Below, piece by piece: positions 11,969 to 24,909 of a stretch of DNA of 64,000 bases; positions within the stretch are counted from its first letter, which is position 1; each line of letters opens with the position of its first letter. Both the position numbers and the translations under genes were made by a program. The DNA lies in contig JALGQZ010000013.1 of assembly GCA_023105745.1 (NCBI GenBank), positions 11,031,105 through 11,095,104 on the forward strand, in the 5' to 3' direction. The DNA is from Austropuccinia psidii. Lineage: Eukaryota; Basidiomycota; Pucciniomycetes; Pucciniales; Sphaerophragmiaceae. The notes under the pieces are model-generated. The model had not been told where the DNA came from. It worked only from the letters and a program-made list of their open reading frames with translations, and did no database searches.

Positions 11969-13765
11969 TGTAAGACTTGTCTATGAAATTATTGATAATA
12001 GTAGCAAATATCAAGAGTAATATGATTTTCCTCAGTAGAATATATAATATAGTTAAATATCATAAGAAAAAATTAATATAATTCTTGAAAATGATTGTAT
12101 CAAAAAGGGATTAGAAATTATTGAATATTTAATACTTAAAAATATTATGAATACTATATATAAAAGGAATATCACACACACTTTTAAGAGATAAATCCTA
12201 CAGAGATATTATATATAAAAGAGCTAATATTAGACAAAAAATATATAGAAGTTAAGAAAAACCTTACTTATAATATCCATTTAATACAATAAGTAGAAAA
12301 GCAACAGATATAGAATTGAATAATGCTTATAAGTTATAAAAACACCAAAAATCAATATTTTCAAGGAATAGAACAATGTTTTCTTGATAAGAGAATATTT
12401 GAGACTTTTTTAGAGGAACTTTGTGAACTTAAAAGATATTTTAAGAGAACAGTTTTATATAATAAAATATATTATTGGTGATTACAACAATATAATATAA
12501 ATTCTATTATTTCAACTCTTTATTTATAACTTATAAAGATTAAAAAGCCAAAGAATTACTTTAATAATATAAGATCTTATATTGAATGAAATATTACCTC
12601 CTCAAAATGTCTAATTGGATGATTCATTTATTGTTCTGGACAAAAAAAGTGATGTAAGGCTATTTTTCTGCCTTCAGATCAGCTTTCATAATTCATAATG
12701 GATATAAATGGCATGCTCAGATTAAAACTGAAACACAATACTTGGAAATAAGGTTCTTAGCTTAAGTTAACCTATTTCTCATTTCAATTTAAAGTTTAGA
12801 GTGTTATTCTTAAGTCCAAGTAGCTTTAATCCTCTTTTGGGTTAATTATTTTGAGCTTCAATATATAATAGGTGTATTTTTATGAAAGTGTGTCACATGA
12901 AAAACTTGAAATTAAAGTTTCAAGTGAAAATCTCGTAAGCTGGTTTTTTAATTATTCTTAAACAAACATCAATTTATTCTAATAATAAATAAAAAAGCTA
13001 AATTCAAGGCCAATTACCAAAGAACTCTGTTCAAAAACAATACCTAAAATTTAATGTATACACAGATAGCATATAATTGCAAGCTGTGTGAAATGTTCAA
13101 GAAAATACATTAATAATTGGATTTTTAATGAATTCTTGAGGTTATTGCTATCTTCCCACATAAAATAGAAATACACACCAAAACTCAACTTTTCATATGG
13201 TTTTAACACTTATAGCTTCAGGGTTCAAGCTTATTTAAGCTTTGGAAGCTTTTAAACCCTTGATTACAAGTCTGCATATGGGGCTCTACCCTTTGGCAGC
13301 TTGTAATTCCTGTTCAAATCAGGGATAAACAAGTTTTCCCTTTAATATTCAATCAATATATAATCTTGAAGCTATAATGAGATTGAAAATTCTCTAATAA
13401 AGGTGTAAAAAATTAATTGAGTCCTTTCATATCCCAAAATCTGGGTGCTCTGGCTGTAGTTGGCTTTTTTCCTTTTTCCCATATTATTGTGTGACTTTTT
13501 CCCTTTTATTTATTTAAAGCCATTAATAAATCAAGAAATCTCCATTTTTGGGTACAAGACCCTATGGTTCTACCCTACGTCAGTTTTGGTGTATAATCCA
13601 AAAATGACAAAATAATTATAACTTTGTTTATCAAAAATAAAGTGATACTTATCTTTTGTTTTTTTGTTTTAAATTCACTTGACAAGTCTGTTCAAGACTA
13701 CATAAACTGTATAAAAAGCTTTATGTGGCCTTATGGGTATGTCATACATACCTCACAGGCTCACA
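11969..13765 (-). repeat. Gypsy-2 3' LTR
   Basis: Plus-strand edges TGTAAGACTTGTC (11969) and GGCTCACA (13765). Aligns with 22090-24239 at both ends and in the middle, for example the gcttatttaagcttt, gggtaccctggct-like and cataccycacaggctcaca stretches. On the element strand, tttaaataaataaaaggg (about 13503-13520) is a plausible TATA region. 1797 bp. Confidence 0.88.
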
Positions 13766-13899
13766 TTCCCTACCACCAAAAACCTTTACTACACTTTTTC
13801 AGTGAATAGTATAACCACAACTGATTTGGGGGTGTATAATCCACTCTCCCACCTCTCTGCTTATACCTTTCAGGTATTTAAAGCAAACAATTTAAAGGC

Positions 13900-15401
13900 T
13901 ATATTTAGGATCTGGTCTTCTCTAATGTCTAAATCTTCTGAGAAACCTTTAGGAATCAGGTATTTTACTTTCTGAAAGCCACCCATCTTCATTTTGTGGA
14001 TTTCTATATCTGATCAAGTATTCTCTTTCATTTTTCCCTAAGTATTCTTGCTTTAAAGAATTTTAGTACCTTTTTCTCTTCAGTTTGATCAAGTGGTGGT
14101 ACCTCTAAGGGTGTTTCATTTCTCAAAGGAAATAATTCCTTATCACCTGAAGTATAATGCTTTAATAGACTACCAAGGAATGTTGGATGTTCTCTTTTCA
14201 ATTCTCCTGTAAGTTCTAATTTTAATGCATTTGTCCCATGAAGGGATTTAATAATAAATGGTCCTGAAAGGTAAGATTTTAACCTCTTTGGTCCTTCAAT
14301 ATTATTAAAGGTCAAGGTTTAAGCTAAAATTAATTCCCCTACTCTGAATTCTGGGGTTTTGTGACTATTATCCCATTTTTGCTGAGCATATTCAAAAGCA
14401 TCAGTAATTTTTTGTATTTCATGGTGCCTTTCTTTATTAAGAAAAAATTTAAAGCTTATAGCAGTTGGATTAATATCAACCAAGTCTTTTTTCAAAGTAT
14501 CAACTGAAAGCTTGGGATTCCATCCTTTTTCCAACATTGCAGGAGTTTTTCCCTTTGAAGCATGGACGAAAGTCTTGTAGACTAGCTCCAATGCTTTCAT
14601 AAGTGTATACCAATCATGGCTAAAGTAATAAGAATGTTTAAGCTCTAGGCCATAAGCACAAAAATCTTCTGATCATGTCCTCAAGGGTCTGAATCATCAT
14701 TTCTGATAATCCATCAGTCTTTGGATGGTATGCTGTTGAGAATGATAGTTTTACACCCAGAATCTTATGTAAATTTTATGTCTCTATCAGTAATGATATT
14801 GTCAAAGAGACCAGTATAAGATACAACTCTGTTACAAATAAAAAGGGCTGTATCCATAGCTGTGTTATCTTCATGACATGATAAAAATATTGCAGCTTTT
14901 CTGTACCTATCTGCAATAAAAAACATGCATTTTGGCTTTTCTTACCACCCTGTGGTAAGGAAGTCACCAAATCCATATGAACCACTTAAAATGGGGTACT
15001 TGTTCCTTGGATATGAATCATCAAACCAAATATTTAACCAGTAGCTTTAATATCCTTTTGACACCAGTCACAACTATGAAAGTACTTAACAACATCTGTT
15101 ATCAAATACTTCTACCAAGCACATTATTGAATTCTTTGCTTTATTCTGTCTTCATACAGATTACCACAATAAGCTTTGTCATGGAACTCTAGTAATATTG
15201 TTTCAATCAACATTCCACTAAATAAGAACATTACACATGTGTTTTTAGACCTGTGATATAAGATCCCATCAAATAAATGGAATCTTCAATTGCAATTTGA
15301 TGTTTTTTATATATCATCCAAATAATTGGCCAAGGCTGCATCTTTGCAATATTTTTCAAGTAGAGAGGTAAGAATATGAAAATTCTCATCTGGCTTGTTT
15401 C
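13900..15401 (-). pseudogene. Gypsy-2 pol, downstream part: integrase and chromodomain
   Basis: Minus strand, second half of the split polyprotein gene. Integrase starts just after the nested insertion (FHILTSLLEKYCKD, about 15385-15345), followed by the VVHMDLVTSLP core start (14985), the PAMLEKGWNPKLS region (14560-14510), the MTFNNIEGPKRLKSYLSGPF barrel-like region (14315) and PLRNETPLEVPP (about 14130). A chromodomain-like end (REYLIRYRNP, then SESKIPDS) is readable in another frame at about 14025-13940. Frameshifts and stops break it in several places, so it is not functional. Same family as Gypsy-1, closely matching in the C-terminal half. Confidence 0.85.
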
Positions 15402-17139
15402 TGTCACAGGGTCTCTTATGGAAGCAAGAGGGCCTGGCACTCAGGAATCAAGAACTCACTTGGAGGGCTCCAAAAGATGATAAGAAATACTACGGAATAT
15501 ATTTCTTAAGCAGGAATAAGAGAAAGGACAAATATGCCAAAGATAACAAAGAATAATAAGAATGAAGCCAGAGGCCAGAGATAAAGGAAAGCCAAAAGCC
15601 AAGAAGCCAACCAAGTGAATCCTCAATTCACTGTTTCAACCTGCCAGAAAGAACAATGGAATTAGTAAAGGATATGACCACCAATATCCACTGACAGGCG
15701 AAGAAAGAAAGAGAAAGGGTGCTAACGAATGACTTAAGATTATCAGTATTAACTTTAATAATGTAAAAGAAAATAGAGACAAAATAAATCCAATATATTA
15801 ATTAACTGGGGAAAAAGTCCCCAGTTGATGAAAGGTAGCCGGTATATGTGAAAACTGAAAAATTGATCCTGGAAGGTGGATCAATGACTGTATTGTCTGA
15901 ATTGGGAAATACAGTTCTGGCCATCTTGAAATTTGAACTGTGGGATGGAATTCACACAGTGGAATATTGAATGACACAATTGGGCCAAGACCATACAGGT
16001 TGATTGAATGAGGCCTGTACAGATGAATTGGGTTGTCCAAAGAAGTATTGAATACTTGATGCCTTGACAACTGATTGAAATGATGTAATACCTCTTGAGA
16101 ATTGTCCTTGAATAATCCTGAATGAATTGTGCCAACCCAGCTCCTGCAGATACAGGTGGTTGGGATCCTTGAAGAGTCTTCTGATTGCTGCCATAACTTG
16201 TCAGACTGATGAGCTGATTAATCCTCCTTCAAAATGGGCGTTGGGATTTGAGACCTTGAGTTGGGAAGGTGGAATTGGATCCTGAAAACGTCACCATTGG
16301 ATTGCTGAGCAAAAATGGTGCATAATGGTATATAATACCATATATGCACCATGCCTGAAACCTTGAGTACGGATGGTATGAAGGGAAGGAGGAAATCCCC
16401 TGGAGTTGAGGGGAAAGACGGGCTGAGCTGATCTGATGGCCTCTGGTGGTTGCCAGAGGCCATGGCTGAACTATTGGTCCATGGTGGTCCATGGCCAAAA
16501 TTGGGTCCTACAGGATTTATGGCCAAAAAGGTGTCCATGAGGTTATTGGTCATTTTTGGGTCCAAGGAGGTGATGGCCAAAAATGGCTCAGGTGGGCCCA
16601 ATTGTGGTTTGGGACCCACCTGGCCTTGGGGCCTTGGTGGCTTGCCCCTTTGGCCCCATTGGATTAGGCCAAAAGGGGCCTAAATGGCCTACGGACCGCG
16701 GACCGCGGACTGTGGACTGTGAATCACGGCCCACGGGCCGTAGGAGCCATAGGGGGTCTAAATGGCCCAAAAAGGCCATTTAGGCCAAAACCCCATTAAT
16801 GAAAGGGGTGGCCCTGAATCCAAAGATGATGGCTAGGGGGCCTGGAGGCCCCTAGAAGACCAAATGACCCCCAGGCCCAAAATCAAAGATGAAGGCCTGG
16901 GGGTTGGTGAAGTAGGAATTGGCCAAGAGGGCCAATGGTGGCAGGATATGGCCTGAGGCCATAAAAGATGGTTGATGCCATAAAATGGCCATGGGAAGGT
17001 GTTATGGTGTGGATGTCATACAACACCCAAGGGGGCCAATCGGCCATAAAAGATATGACGTGGCCAATTGGCCCCAACTTGGCTCCAGGTTGATTTGCCA
17101 CAACCATCAAGGAGGAGGGTCAAATTTGTGGTTGTGACA
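15402..17139. mobile_element. Nested 1738-bp LTR-like insertion (solo LTR?) in Gypsy-2
   Basis: Edges TGTCACAGGG (15402) and GGTTGTGACA (17139) form the inverted terminus TGTCACA/TGTGACA, with an exact 5-bp duplication GTTTC at 15397-15401 and 17140-17144. The termini and 5-bp duplication fit a gypsy-type LTR, with no internal region, so a solo LTR is the best reading. The right half is unusually GC-rich with many ggcc/tggccaaaa words, unlike everything around it. No coding evidence: overlapping ORFs on both strands at 16218-16783 arise from the GC-rich composition. Removing the insertion and one duplication copy restores the Gypsy-2 frame between RNase H and integrase. Confidence 0.85.
16688..16782. 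repeat. Heptamer tandem repeat inside hairpins
   Basis: Four tandem heptamers ggaccgc, ggaccgc, ggactgt, ggactgt at 16693-16720 are flanked by an inverted pair cctacgg (16688-16694) and ccgtagg (16738-16744). A second hairpin follows: taaatggcc (16759-16767) with ggccattta (16774-16782) and a six-base loop. Confidence 0.8.
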
Positions 17140-20100
17140 GTTTCTTTTTCTATCTTCCTCAAAGAATTCTGTTCCCACATCTGTTATGTTGATTCCTTCA
17201 ATTGAAATTTGAGGTTCTTCATTTTCAGGAAAATAGGCAGGCTTGTCAGGTGTATTGGGTAATGCCCATCTACTCAAGAAATCAGTATTCTGATGAATAT
17301 TTCCAGCTTCATGTAATATTGTCATATTTCCTCTATACTCCAGTATAGAGATCTTCCATCTTAACATGTGCCTGTTTAGATTTTTCATGTTAAGAAGTGA
17401 TTTCACGGTATCAAAATCAGCAATAACCTCAAATACACTACCATCAAGATAATAATGAAGTTTCTCCAGATAGCATAAAAAGCAAAGGCACTCTGTTTGG
17501 CTTTCTCCATATCTAGCCTCAGTGGGTTTTATTTGTCTTGAGATCAAAAAAATTGGACCTTCATAAGGTTTTTCATTGACAATTTGTACTTGATGAAGAG
17601 CTTCACCTAAGTTTTCACCACATGCATAAATATAAAGCTTGAAAGGAAGCTTCCAGTATGGAATCAATAGCAATGGTGCATCGGTAAAAGCATATTGAAT
17701 CTTTTCATATTCCTGATTCCTTCCTTGTGTAGCTTCAAAAATAATTTGTTGATCACAAATTCTGTACAATTATCTGGCATGTATTGAAAAATCTTTAAGG
17801 TGTTTCCTGTAATAACTAGAAAATTCCAAGAAGGACATCATTTCTTTCTTGGTCTGGTGTAGTTGTTTCAGTAGGACTGAGGCCACTTTGTTTTTATCAA
17901 AACCAAGGCTTACTTCTCAAGCTAGATGTCCCAGAGCTTTTAGCTCATTAAACCCAAAATTAAATCTCTTAAGAGAGATTTTTATGTTCACTTGAATAAT
18001 TGTCTTAAGTAATAATGAAAGTCTCTCTAAAAACAATTTCAAGGTTTCTGAAAAAACTATAATATAATCAATATGAATCATTGAATATCCCTCTTATAAT
18101 TCATGTAGGAAAATATTATTCATCATTCTTTGGTAATTAAATGATTCAGTCTTAATTCCACAAGGAATCTTCAAAAATTTATAAATACCACAATGAGCAA
18201 TTATCCTCAACAATTTCCTAGAATAAAGTGTCAAGAAATCCTGATGGAAAACCTTTAGTGCAGCCATCAAAGTAATGAAGCTTTCTTTGGATAATTGAGT
18301 CAAACTCTAATGGATTCTAGTAATTGGATACATGTCTGGAATATTCTAGGTATTCAATTCTCTAAAATCATGAAACATCCTTTATTTTTCATTATGCAAA
18401 GTAATGATTACAGGGGTTGTAACTTTTACTTCCACATTATGTCCAGCTTTTCTAAGAGCTCCCAGTTTCATCAGCTCATTAATATGTGTTTCCAATGATT
18501 TAGCTCTAGGGCTAGCTGGGTAGGTGGGTCTTCTTAATAGTGGAGGATATGATCTTTCCACATTAAGCATAACTTCCATTGTGTGGCCTTGAATGGCCCC
18601 TAGTGGCTTATTATCAGAAGCAAAGGCTTTTCCATATTAGAATAGAATTTTAATAAGGTCTTCCTTCATCTCTGATGTCAATTCAGGACTAATTTTTCTT
18701 AAACTAAATTATCAGTCACAAATTTATTTTTTTGGACCTTTTTACTTTTCTTATGAAAGTTATTTCTTTTTTTTAGGGGAAAAGAAAATTTTTGTCTTTT
18801 ATTTTCCCCTATTGTGACATATCTGTCTTTATGATGAATAATATAAATACCATAGATATTAAGATGACCATTACCAAGTAGTAAGCTTTGTGAAGTGCAT
18901 TTATTCATAAAAAAATTCAAATTTCAGTGTAATACTTCCTTCAGGCTGAGGAAATATCATTTATGTGTCTAAAATGACCAAAGGGTAGATATCCTGGCTA
19001 GCAATGCTTCATTTGATACATTAAATTGTCATCAATTTCTCTTGCCAATTGGAATAAGTTTTTTCAAGATAATTTTTACCAACCCAAGTGCAGAAAGCAC
19101 CTGAGGCAAGGTAGATCACGGTTCCTTGTTGTTTATCGCAATATTAGTAATACAGGATGATCCAGCAGTATAACCTTTACCTCCAGAAGGTTTGGTTTTC
19201 TGCATTTTAGAATCTTGCACATGTATGAGATACATACCTTCATCACTATATTGTGGTAAGTGAGTATGGACTTTTGTGACGTCAAAGGATACACTTACTG
19301 TTTTCTGTACCAAGTTGATGTGGTAGTTCTCCCTCTTCAGAAATCTCAGAATCACCTTCTTGTACAGTTACATCATTTGTTTCCTTGGCATCTTCAGTAT
19401 TTTCAATTTCTATCTCATTAATTCTTTTTTTCTTTTGACAAGTATTAGCCAAATGAGATTTACTTCTACATTTATTAAATTTCAAAGGGGTTCTGTCTTG
19501 TGGCTTATTTGGTCTGGAAATTGGTTTCCCCTAGTCTTAATTTCTATTGGGGGTTTATACCAATTTCTACCAATTTTTGTTCTGGTAGTGATGTTTTCCA
19601 TGACATTGATATAATATTCTGTATAGAAAGGCTCAATACATCTACTTCTTATAGCACACTCAAGGTCACCACCATAGTTACTTAATATCATTTTGTGTAA
19701 CATTTTTGCAGACATATCAGGATGAAGGGAGGTTTATATGTCTTTCTGTTTAAGAAACCAGGACATGGGCCTGTCTCTTTCAATATTAACAATGGATTCT
19801 TCAAAGGAATTTTTCATTCCAAAGCTCTAAGAGTATTTAGCCCATTTTGAAATGATCTGTCCTTTCCACAATGGCCAAGAATGTTTACAATGGTCTTGTT
19901 CCATTTGATAATACCATTTTTTTCTGATTTGTTGAATAATGAGTGTAATATGACACTCATGCTTTCATCTGGTATGTTAAAGTCTGCTTTGAAAATATAA
20001 AGTGTTTTAATGAATTCCATATGAATATAGTCTCCTTCAACACTAAAGGTAGTCCATTCCTCTAATCTTAGAATTTCTCGAAAGTTAAAGGCAGCTTGTA

Positions 20101-21363
20101 ACTCTGAATTACTTGAAACTGTATGATTTAAATTATTACTCGTCTTTAACACATTTCTCTCAAGAATACATGTAGACTGTCTTGGTAACTCATTCTTCAA
20201 GGAGATATTATTAATACTTTATTGAATATATTCTTTCAGTACCAGTCTTGCTTTAGCCCTTTTTTCCAATTGTTCATGGAAAAGAGCTGCATTGTTACCA
20301 ACTTAATTTTCTAAGCTTTGAACTTGTATTTTGATTATTATAACTTTTTAGTAACAAAAGAAATAGAATTGTCATCTGGCTGATTAAACAATTTAAATTT
20401 GGATTCTATCCTACTCAAAATATGTGCCAAAGACAAAATATTGTCTTTATTTATGTTTTCAAGACCCAAAATTGTGTTTTGTGAGTCTTTGAATTGTAAA
20501 GTTTTTCTGCCCATACTTTGTTGGACATACCAAAAATTGTTAAATTTTGTTAAAATTTTGTTGTTACAAGTTTCAAAATTGGATAAAAGCTTTGCAAAAT
20601 ATTTTTCTTTTGGAAAGATTTATTCATTGTTAGCTCATCGTTGTTTTTAAATTCCATAAATGTTCTTTCCATATTGAACAAATTTTCCATGGCTGTCTTT
20701 TATCTCTTTGGAATTCTATAATCTTGAGGGTAAGGCTTGTTCCACTTGGACTTTGCCTTTCCCCTTTCATTTTGCTTTCCCTTCTAGTTGTTCTTTGGAA
20801 ATTAACTTCCTGTATTTGGCACTTTTTGAGGCATGAGGAGCTTCCACAGGGATGTTTTTCTTCTTTTGGGACAACTGCTTCTTCTGATCCGCTTATAAAA
20901 TGCCTTGGTTTTTCAACCTGAATTTTATCTGTTAGAATTGTCCTTTGACAGAAATTTTAATCCAGCTTTTCAGAAGGTACCTTGTCTTTTATGGGCCTAA
21001 GAGCTTCTTCAATTGAACATATGAGTTCATTTTCCCTATCCAGAGGCTTGGAAGGAGCTCCCACACCTGCTTCTTTGCCACCATAAGCTGGTTCTTGTAT
21101 TGAGAATGGTATATTGCTACTGAAGTTGTTGAAAATTTTTCAGCTCTGACAACAGGGATAGCAGTTATTTCAGCTTTGGTATTCTCAATAAGAGCTTCAA
21201 AGGTGCTTGCTACCCTTTGGGAACTGGTTGAAGTTCTGGCATCATACATTTGTGCCTCTCATCTGGGCTGACATTCTTGTCTTTTGGTTTTATGACTTGA
21301 ATGTCCTGGTCCAGATCCATTTGATTGGATAGAGTAGCTGCTTCCACTTCTAGTAAAAGTCAT
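17140..21363 (-). pseudogene. Gypsy-2 gag and upstream pol: gag, zinc knuckle, protease, RT, RNase H
   Basis: Minus strand. The gag start ATG is at 21363 (MTFTRSGSSYSIQSNGSGPG), with an in-frame stop about 34 codons later. Gag body is readable at 21249-20989, 20200-19814 and 19715-19482. The zinc knuckle at about 19485-19440 reads FNKCRSKSHLANTC, so its first Cys is Phe. The protease active-site region (about 19115) reads LASGAF, with the Asp replaced by Ala. RT runs about 18580-17800 with stops. RNase H (17769-17107) has LYIYACGE in place of the family LYIDACGE, so a catalytic Asp is lost. The open frame runs into the nested insertion at 17139. Not functional. Confidence 0.88.
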
Positions 21364-22069
21364 TTCATGTAGATTTAAAGAAAATTTGAATAATAAATGG
21401 GTTAAATTTTACCTGCTGAACCTTTAAAGGGTTCTTTTGTAAGTCAGCCACTTGGTTTTTGGCTGGTTTAAATCTCAACACTTGACTCTAAGATGTTAGA
21501 TTCAGAAGAGCTTTCTATGATAGATGACACTACAATCAAAAAAGTACATAAGTTATCCTCATCAATAAATAATAATAAAAAGAAGTTATTAACTCAATTT
21601 ATTGGATAAAGTTGCTATAAAGTAGTTTATGGAAAATTATATCAAAAATAAAGAAAACTTTCTGAAGAGTAAAGAAAAATATTTTTAAGTAAATATTTTT
21701 AATTTATTAATTTTGTATTTTGTATTGCATTTTTTATTTTTCTTTAAAGAAACTATAATTTTTAAAGAATAAGTTATCAATGAAAATTATCTGATTTATT
21801 CACTTTATACTATAATAACTCAAATAATAAATTTCAAGTCTGTGATGTGAAAAAGCCACTAGTTAGACAATATAAATTTATCATAAATAACTCAATAGTA
21901 TACTTTTTCAAACAATATCTTTAAGAAAAATAACTCTATTAATATAATCAATATTTTGTATATGGGATAAGTCCCAAAAAAAACCAAAATTAAAACAAAT
22001 GTGGAAATTATGAATCAAAAACAGTAAAATATTTTCCAGAATATGATTATGTCCCAGAAATAAGTTTAA

Positions 22070-22087
22070 TTTCGGGCCAAGCCCCCA
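22070..22087 (-). other. Gypsy-2 primer-binding site, tRNA-Pro-like
   Basis: On the element strand TGGGGGCTTGGCCCGAAA starts two bases inside the 5' LTR end. It matches the Gypsy-1 site in position and in its TGGGGGC start. About 13 of 18 bases fit the classical tRNA-Pro primer site as I remember it. Between it and the gag ATG (21363) lies an AT-rich leader of about 700 bp with no feature I recognise. Confidence 0.55.
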
Positions 22088-22089
22088 AA

Positions 22090-24239
22090 TGTAAGGTTTT
22101 TCTATTAAACTCATCATCATAGTAGCAAATATCAGGAGTACTATGACTGTCCTCAACATAAAATATAATATAACTAACGATTATAACCACAAATTGATAT
22201 AATTATTAAAAATAATGATATAAAAAAGGATCAATTTGTTTGGATGATTTTATAATAAAGTAATCCTAAGAAGTATAGATAATTAGAATTATTCTATTAT
22301 TACTATAGTTACTGACAGTTATAATAATAAGAAATATGAAAGCTCTTAATGAGACAATGATATGGGGAAAATAATAATATTTATCCACTCATAAATGAGA
22401 TTAATATTATTTATATAAGAAGTATCACATACACTGTTCAGGGATAAATCTTAAAAAGAAGTTATACATAAAAAAACTAATACTAGATAAAAAAGATATA
22501 CAATTTAGAGAAAACTCACTTATAATATTTATTTAATACAATAAATCAAACAACAACAGCTATAGTATGAAATACGTTTTATAAGGTGAAAACACGCCAA
22601 AAATCAATATTTTAAAGGATAAAGACAGCTCTTTTATGATAAAATAAGATTTCATACCTTTGAGAGGAACTTTTGGATTTTAAAAGATATTTCAGACAAT
22701 AACTTTATAACATAAAATGTATTATTGATGATTAAAACAATATAATCTAAATTATATGATATGAATTCTTCATTTATGACTTATAAAGAGTAAAAAACTC
22801 AATAATTTCTTTAATAATATAAGGTTTTATATTGAAAAATAATATCACCTGTTTAAAATGTCTAATTTAATGATTGAGTTATTCTTATGGAAAAAAACAG
22901 TGATTTAAAGCCTCTTTTTATGCCTTCAGAGCAGCTCTGATTATTCATAATTGATATTGAGGGTGTTCTCATATCAAAAATGAAAAGCTATAATTAAAGA
23001 TAAGGCTCTTAGCTTAAGGTAGATTATTTTTCATTTCAATTTGAAGTTACCAGTGGTATTCTTAACTCTAACCAAATTTAATCTTCTTTTGGGTTAATTG
23101 TTTGATGTTTAGATATAAAATAAACTTATTTACATTAAATTTAATCACATGAAAACTCAAAAATAAAGTTTCAAGTGAAAATATCTTGAAATGGTTTTTA
23201 AATTATTTTTAAAGAAGTCCTAATTTATTTCAAGAATAATTCAAAAAGCTAAATTCAAGGTTAATTACCAAAAACTCCTGTTTAAAATATATATATATAA
23301 TTTAATTGGTACACATCTAAAATTGCATTGTAAGCTGTGTAGAAATTTCAATAAAATATATCAAGAATTGGATTTCAAATGAATTTTTGAAGTTATTGCT
23401 ATTTTTCATGTAAAATAGAAATACACACCAAACCTTAAATTGTGATATAGTTTTAACACTTATAGCATTAGAGCTTGAGCTTATTTAAGCTTTGACATTT
23501 CTTCAAACCTTGATTACAAGTCTGAATATGGGGATTTACCCTTTAGTAGCTTGTAATTCCTGTCCAAATTGGGGATAAACCAGGCTAAACTTTAATATTG
23601 AATCAAGATTCACTCATAAAGTCTCAATAAGGCTTAGAATTGTCCAAGAAAGGTGGACATCCTTAATGAAGTCCTTGAAGATTCCAAAAGCTGGGTACCC
23701 TGGCTTTATTTGGCCTTTTCCTTGTCCCACCGTATGGTGTGACTTTTCCCTTTTACTTATTTAAAGCCATACAATGGCTTTAAACCAATTTAAATTGAGC
23801 TCATGCAAAATTTACAGCCTTTATGGAAAATCTTTAGCCACTTCAGAAAGTATACACCTAACACTGATTTTGACTGTATTTTTGTAAGTTTGCATAAACA
23901 TTATGCAACTTTAAATATAAGCTGAAAATACACAATTTAAGATTTTTAAGAAAAATTGTAAAAATGTATATTTGTACTGTGAGATTATTAAACCTTCCAA
24001 TAATATAAGAAATATTCATTTTTGAGTAAAATTCCTTATGAGTCTTCCCTGGGCTTTTTTCGTGTACAATACAAAAATGACTTAATAAGTATAGCTTTGT
24101 TTATCAATAATATGGTTTTATTTATTTATTTTATTTTTTCTTTTGAATTAAATTCATAGGTCTGTTTAATACTAAATAAGCTGTATAAAACATTATTTGT
24201 GGCCTTAGGGGTATGTCATACATACTCCATAGGCTCACA
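22090..24239 (-). repeat. Gypsy-2 5' LTR
   Basis: Plus-strand edges TGTAAGGTTTTTC (22090) and GGCTCACA (24239), 2150 bp, followed by the TCTAT duplication. Homologous to the 3' LTR throughout. The extra length lies mainly around 23780-24040, which has no counterpart in the 3' copy as far as I can align by eye. Confidence 0.88.
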
Positions 24240-24244
24240 TCTAT

Positions 24245-24909
24245 CCAGTTTTACATGAACCATCAGGCCAAGTCAGCTCAGTTTCTGTTTCTCAATTAAT
24301 TTTCAAGTCTTTCTACAAAAACAATTTTTTTTAATCAAAAGAAGAAATTAAGTTATAACAACTTTTAATAGGGACATGAATCTATACTTTAACTGACCCC
24401 ATAATCAATCCTATTATTTAAATGTTGGAAACCAGAAGGACTAGAATTTTATCATGAGTCCTCCAACTGACAAATACCTTGCAAAATTATTCAAGGATAT
24501 GAATTTAAAGAAAACGTTTACTTGCCCAAAATATTTTGATGTATGTTATTTTTTGAAGTTATCTCATAAATATCATACTAATTCCTTAACAACTACCTTC
24601 AATCCATTCTTTAACTTGCATTCTGACAGCTTGAAAAAAAATTTCCATGTAAAACGTGTTATAGATATATATTAGTTTTAATCAATGATTTCTCAAGATT
24701 CAAGAGAATAATTTTCATTAATTCTAAGAATCAAGCTGAATATCCTCTCATTAGTCTTTTGAATTAATTAAAGAATAAAATCAAGTTCACTCCTGCCTTC
24801 TTTTCATTTTTAGAGAGGAGGTAAATATAGTTTGTTGGAATTTTGAGCTTTTCTTCAAAGACAATGTCTCTATTTTGAAAAGGGAGTGCCTGATTCACCT
24901 CAGGAAAGT
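24245..24909 (+). pseudogene. Copia B fragment 2: protease end, pre-integrase and integrase start
   Basis: Continues copia B after Gypsy-2: PSGQVSSVSVSQL at 24264-24302, then the GAG-pre-integrase zinc region (24454-24675, PPTDKYLAKLFKDMNLKK, with its two late Cys in FTCPKYFDVCY), then the integrase core with RGGKY (about 24816) and KGVPDSPQE up to the insertion at 24910. Broken by stops (for example at 24853 and after 24675). The coding then continues at 26939 in the same frame. Confidence 0.8.

Larger units (their letters stand above)
11969..24239 (-). mobile_element. Gypsy-2: full-length decayed Ty3/gypsy element
   Basis: Minus-strand element with both LTRs (5' at 22090-24239, 3' at 11969-13765), primer-binding site at 22070-22087, gag-pol remains from 21363 down to about 13900, and an exact 5-bp target duplication TCTAT (11964-11968 and 24240-24244). 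It inserted into copia B between the protease and pre-integrase regions: copia coding on both sides joins in register. It is split by a 1738-bp LTR-like insertion at 15402-17139. The LTRs differ in length (1797 and 2150 bp) and by many substitutions, so the insertion is old. Confidence 0.93.

Noticed and set aside
16218..16783. Overlapping ORFs of 63-133 codons on both strands
   Set aside because: They result from GC-rich, stop-poor, low-complexity LTR sequence; no domain and no agreement between frames.
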